DNA of 18,682 nucleotides from Campylobacterota bacterium (lineage in GTDB: Bacteria > Campylobacterota > Campylobacteria > Campylobacterales > Sulfurovaceae). Of the stretch, positions 16,193 through 18,682 are shown in pieces. The DNA lies in contig DRQB01000050.1 in assembly GCA_011330645.1 (NCBI GenBank), positions 1 to 18,682 on the forward strand. The letters are read 5' to 3'. Below the pieces are notes generated by a model that ran no database searches, was not told the DNA's origin, and saw only the letters and a list, made by a program, of their open reading frames with translations. The position numbers were made by a program, and so were the translations under genes. Numbering within the stretch: the stretch's first letter is position 1; each line of letters starts with the position of its first letter.

Positions 16193-16342
16193 ATGAAATT
16201 TATATATATATTACTATTATTGTATTTTGGGAACAATATGTTAAATGATGGTTCAATTTTTGATTTATTAATCGTTATTATTTTCAGTTTAACATTATTG
16301 ATAGATTTATTTTATAAGTATAGAAACGAGCTAAAAAGATAA
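16193..16342 (+). CDS. Possible small membrane protein in the REP region
   Basis: The frame MKFIYILLLLYFGNNMLNDG... of 49 residues has a short hydrophobic start and a second hydrophobic helix (FDLLIVIIFSLTLLIDLFY), ending in a charged tail. In-frame ATGs at 16112, 16151 and 16160 would lengthen it to 76, 63 or 60 aa, but the first two would place coding sequence across the REP-like palindrome. No start has a good ribosome site. The base composition is far more AT-rich than its neighbours. It may be a genuine small protein or just AT-rich sequence that reads as hydrophobic; I cannot decide. Confidence 0.3.
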   Translation: MKFIYILLLLYFGNNMLNDGSIFDLLIVIIFSLTLLIDLFYKYRNELKR

Positions 16343-16358
16343 ACAAACTTAGCTCGTT
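16325..16358 (+). terminator. 10-bp inverted repeat over the small ORF's stop
   Basis: AACGAGCTAA (16325-16334) and TTAGCTCGTT (16349-16358) are perfect complements with a 14-base loop containing the TAA stop. It could terminate transcription of the small ORF, though no T-run follows. The right arm is shared with REP-like palindrome B. The same TTAGCTC word recurs at 16031-16037. Confidence 0.4.
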
Positions 16359-16386
16359 CCCATCCCTCCTCAGTGTGAATGCATAC
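16355..16386 (+). repeat. REP-like palindrome B (CGTTCCCA...GAATGCATAC)
   Basis: CGTTCCCA at the left and TGTGAATGCATAC at the right. From memory, the canonical widespread form is CGTTCCCA...TGGGAATGCATAC, so this is a slightly decayed copy in the opposite orientation to palindrome A. Together the two flank the small membrane ORF. Confidence 0.5.
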
Positions 16387-16437
16387 TTCAATATATTCTA
16401 GAAAAAATACCAAATACTAATACAAATTTAAACTTTC

Positions 16438-16514
16438 GTAGGGTGTTGTACGGCTCAGCATTTAGTGCTTCGCTTGCACTGCATTTTAATGCTTGTCCCA
16501 TGACAACACCAACA
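16438..16514 (+). repeat. Second-family REP-like element, left copy
   Basis: It starts GTAGGGTGTTGTAC. Arms GGTGTTGT (16442-16449) and ACAACACC (16503-16510) enclose an inner AGTGC/GCACT hairpin and a GCATT/AATGC hairpin. The 14-base head recurs exactly in inverted form at 16573-16586. The GTAGGGTG start resembles another common class of bacterial REP palindromes as I remember them. Confidence 0.55.
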
Positions 16515-16556
16515 CTTCAAACGTCTATATAAAATTGATTTTTTCATCATGCATAT

Positions 16557-16586
16557 TTATGGTGTTGTAAGGGTACAACACCCTAC
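16557..16586 (-). repeat. Second-family REP-like element, right copy (inverted)
   Basis: It carries the complement of the 14-base head (16573-16586) and a perfect 9-bp hairpin GGTGTTGTA-AGGG-TACAACACC at 16561-16582. It lies about 30-60 bp after the stop of the CNNM gene, so it may also serve as that gene's transcript end, although no U-run follows the stem. Confidence 0.6.
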
Positions 16587-16616
16587 ACATTTTGAACCAT
16601 TTAAATACATAAAATA

Positions 16617-17669
16617 TCAATCTAAATTCAAATCTGATTTTTCAAGCCTACGCTTAAGCTTCATCTTCTGTTTGGCTACTTCACGCATGTCTGCATGAGA
16701 ATCACTCTCATCCATTATCTCTACACCCAAGATAGTCTCAACACAGTCTTCAAGGGTCACGATACCCTCTGTTTGGTCATAAGAGTCTTGTACCAAGAAC
16801 ATATGCTCTTTCTTCTTGATAAATAGGTCTAGCGCCATAGAGACAGGGATGTTTTCGTTTATCTTGTAGATGTCTTTTTGTATACTCTCTAACGTCACAG
16901 AATCATCTTGTAAAGCATGTTTAAAGATCTTCTTTGTCATCACCATGCCTGTGATATTTTCAATGCTTTGGGCAAATACAGGCACACGGGAAAATTTAAA
17001 AATCGCTGGTTCATTTGCAACGATGTCTGCAAGTGTACGTTTACCATCTAAAGCAAAAACAACTGTTCTAGGTGTAAGTATCTCTTCAATTTTAATGGTA
17101 TCTAACATCAATATGTTTTCTATAACATCAGACTCCTGTTCATCAAGAACACCTTCATCTTCACTCATGAGTGTAGACTCGATGAGCTCTTCACGGGTAA
17201 GGCTCATACCCTCATCATTTTTCTTAATACGGTTGGTTACAAACAGTGTCATAAGAATAATAGGATACGTTATCCAAATAAATATACGAATGACATACGC
17301 GGCCATAGGTGCTAACTGTTTCCAATACGTCGCACCGATGGTTTTAGGAATGATTTCGGCAAGAAATAAAATGGCAAAGGTCAATACTACCGAAACCCAG
17401 AACACTGCACTAGAGCCAAAGACATGCTCTGCCTGAGCACCTACAGCTGCCGCACCCAAAGTATTGGCAATAGTATTTAAGATGAGTATAGAAGCGATAG
17501 ATTTATTGATATTTGTTTTATGTGCTTTAAGTAATTGTCCTGCCTTTGGCTTCTCTTTCTCAAGTACTGAAATGTACGGCATATTGACCGAGAGTAAAAC
17601 TGATTCTAGAACAGAACAAATAAAAGAAATAACCACTGCGGCTACAAAATATAAAATTAACAAGTCCAT
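16617..17669 (-). CDS. CNNM/CorC-type membrane protein with CBS domain pair (no CorC_HlyC domain)
   Basis: The 350-aa protein has an N-terminal CNNM (DUF21) domain with about four helices (near residues 3-28, 55-78, 89-105 and 118-145) and the conserved 'AEIIPKTIGATYW' (104-116). 'EGVLDEQESDVIENILMLD' (172-190) and 'IEEILTPRT' (194-202) follow, leading into a pair of CBS modules (about 195-255 and 262-320) closing 'EGIVTLEDCVETILGVEI'. Family members act in magnesium/cobalt homeostasis at the inner membrane. The protein stops after a basic tail, without the C-terminal CorC_HlyC domain of about 80 residues found in many relatives. The ribosome site AAGGAT overlaps the end of mgtE, 15 bp upstream, so the two form an operon. 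Confidence 0.9.
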   Translation of the reverse strand: MDLLILYFVAAVVISFICSVLESVLLSVNMPYISVLEKEKPKAGQLLKAHKTNINKSIASILILNTIANTLGAAAVGAQAEHVFGSSAVFWVSVVLTFAILFLAEIIPKTIGATYWKQLAPMAAYVIRIFIWITYPIILMTLFVTNRIKKNDEGMSLTREELIESTLMSEDEGVLDEQESDVIENILMLDTIKIEEILTPRTVVFALDGKRTLADIVANEPAIFKFSRVPVFAQSIENITGMVMTKKIFKHALQDDSVTLESIQKDIYKINENIPVSMALDLFIKKKEHMFLVQDSYDQTEGIVTLEDCVETILGVEIMDESDSHADMREVAKQKMKLKRRLEKSDLNLD

Positions 17670-17684
17670 AGACTAAAAAAATCC

Positions 17685-18682
17685 TTATAATAAAATGAGG
17701 GTAGCTAACCCTAAGAAACTAAAGAAACCGACAACATCAGTCACTGTAGTCAAAATAACGGTGCTTCCTATGGCAGGGTCTACGTCTAACTTTTTGAGTA
17801 AGAGTGGCACCATTGAGCCAAAGAAGCCTGCTGAGAGTAGATTAATCACCATAGAAAGTGCAATAACCACGCCCAACATCCCTTTGTCGAACCATACAGA
17901 AGCAATAATACCCATGATTATAGCAAAAAAGAGTCCATTTGCAAGAGAGAGTATGACCTCTTTCTTAATCGTACGGAAAGCATCGTGTTTGGCAATGTCA
18001 CCAAGCGCAAGCTGACGCACAACAACGGTCAGTGACTGTGTACCAGCATTACCACCCATAGACGCCACAATAGGCATCAAGATAGCCAAGGCTACAATGC
18101 TCTGTAAGGTCTCTTCAAACATGCCTATCACCAATGATGCAGCAATGGCAGTGAGAAGATTGACAGAAAGCCATATAGCACGTGCTTTACCTGCTTTAAA
18201 GATGTCTTCATCTTCTTCGGCATCATCGTTTACCCCTGCAAGATGATACATTTGGTCTGTTGCTTGTTCGTTGATAATATCATAAATATCATCTGAGGTA
18301 ATACGTCCAAGAAGCACACCTTCTTTATCTACCACAGGCATGGAGTTTAAGTCATACTCTTGGAATTTCTGTACAACATCGTCTATCGCGTCATGGTCTG
18401 TAGCAACAATGGGTTTAAACTTTTCAGGTGTCCGTTCTATATTGTCTTTAAGTGTTTTGTTAAAATCAAAGACTAAAAGGTTGTCTAACCCTACCCCATA
18501 ACGGAGTTTCTTCTCTTTATCGGTTACAAACAAATAGTTGACATTTTCCAGCTCATCATTACGACGCAACTCTGCAAAGTCATTGATGACATCATGTACA
18601 TTTTGTTCAAGTCCTGCAGTATAGACCTCTATCTGCATATAGGCACCCGCTTCATCTTCTTCGTACTGCTTGAGTTGAAGAA
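17685..18682 (-). CDS. mgtE: Magnesium transporter MgtE, C-terminal part (cut by right window edge)
   Basis: The frame stays open to the window edge: upstream of the ATG at 18636-18638 it continues 'LQLKQYEEDEAGAYM', the conserved 'Y-x-x-D-x-A-G-x-x-M' motif of MgtE. That Met is therefore internal and the true start lies outside. About 331 residues are visible: a CBS pair (about 15-145, with 'LNSMPVVDKEGVLLGRITSDD'), a linking helix, and the five-helix pore domain with 'MPIVASMGGNAGTQSL' and 'DPAIGSTVILTTVTDVVGFF', whose Asp residues line the magnesium path in known MgtE structures. MgtE is a dimeric inner-membrane Mg2+ channel gated by Mg2+ binding to its cytosolic domains. The stop is 15 bp before the CNNM gene. 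Confidence 0.95.
   Translation of the reverse strand, partial: LQLKQYEEDEAGAYMQIEVYTAGLEQNVHDVINDFAELRRNDELENVNYLFVTDKEKKLRYGVGLDNLLVFDFNKTLKDNIERTPEKFKPIVATDHDAIDDVVQKFQEYDLNSMPVVDKEGVLLGRITSDDIYDIINEQATDQMYHLAGVNDDAEEDEDIFKAGKARAIWLSVNLLTAIAASLVIGMFEETLQSIVALAILMPIVASMGGNAGTQSLTVVVRQLALGDIAKHDAFRTIKKEVILSLANGLFFAIIMGIIASVWFDKGMLGVVIALSMVINLLSAGFFGSMVPLLLKKLDVDPAIGSTVILTTVTDVVGFFSFLGLATLILL

Larger units (their letters stand above)
15994..16616. other. Intergenic region with REP-like elements of two kinds
   Basis: The region separates the helicase gene from the CNNM gene, which both read leftward. It is AT-rich and holds no large gene. It contains two palindromes of the GTTCCCA...TGGGAAT type, a degenerate third copy near 16031-16046, a 10-bp hairpin at the end of a small ORF, and an inverted pair of GGTGTTGT...ACAACACC elements. 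These are described in separate entries. Confidence 0.6.

Noticed and set aside
16120..16590. CRISPR array in the palindrome-rich gap
   Set aside because: The repeats are inverted, few and unevenly spaced, with no regular spacers and no cas gene nearby.
16870..17436. 188-aa plus-strand frame over the CNNM gene
   Set aside because: Fully antisense to a gene with clear CNNM and CBS motifs; no ribosome site.
18636..18638. Taking the ATG here as the start of mgtE
   Set aside because: The frame continues upstream with the conserved AG-x-x-M motif of MgtE to the window edge, so this Met is internal.

Overview
The window looks like chromosome from a Campylobacterota (epsilonproteobacterial) species, most likely a free-living Sulfurovum/Sulfurimonas-type organism. 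This is an inference from the AT-rich base composition, a TruD that resembles Campylobacter TruD as I remember it, good AAGGA-type ribosome sites, and promoters with a recognisable -10 but usually no -35. No rRNA, tRNA, CRISPR array, insertion sequence or phage gene is visible.

Layout from left to right. (1) On the minus strand, a DUF898/YjgN-family membrane protein is followed one base later by the N-terminus of an M48-type metallopeptidase that runs off the left edge. (2) Divergently, on the plus strand, come dodecin (67 aa flavin-binding protein), a perfect 9-bp hairpin, and truD (tRNA pseudouridine synthase). The truD start codon lies seven bases after an extended -10 box, which suggests a leaderless mRNA. 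(3) Converging on truD from the right is a two-gene minus-strand operon. A giant exported protein of 3595 aa (10.8 kb, nearly 60% of the window) is followed after 7 bp by a 214-aa outer-membrane beta-barrel protein. The giant protein has a signal peptide, a Cys-containing N-terminal region with DUF11-like domains, several SdrD_B-type calcium-binding domains, two CshA-type fibril repeats, a probable lectin-like beta-sandwich domain, six copies of a roughly 235-aa two-part repeat, and a C-terminal sorting-signal-like tail. It is best read as a surface fibril or adhesin. (4) Upstream of it lies a DEAD-box RNA helicase (RhlE-like) on the same strand. (5) A 656-bp intergenic stretch holds palindromic REP-like elements of two unrelated kinds and a small AT-rich membrane ORF. 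(6) At the right edge, a minus-strand mgtE (magnesium transporter, cut by the window edge) is followed after 15 bp by a CNNM/CorC-type CBS-domain membrane protein without the usual C-terminal domain. The two probably form a divalent-cation transport unit.

Most of the window is ordinary housekeeping sequence. The unusual parts are the giant adhesin with its companion barrel protein, the REP-rich intergenic region, and the leaderless-looking truD. I did not find a clear defence system or other wholly new system. The adhesin/OMP operon is the best candidate for undescribed biology.
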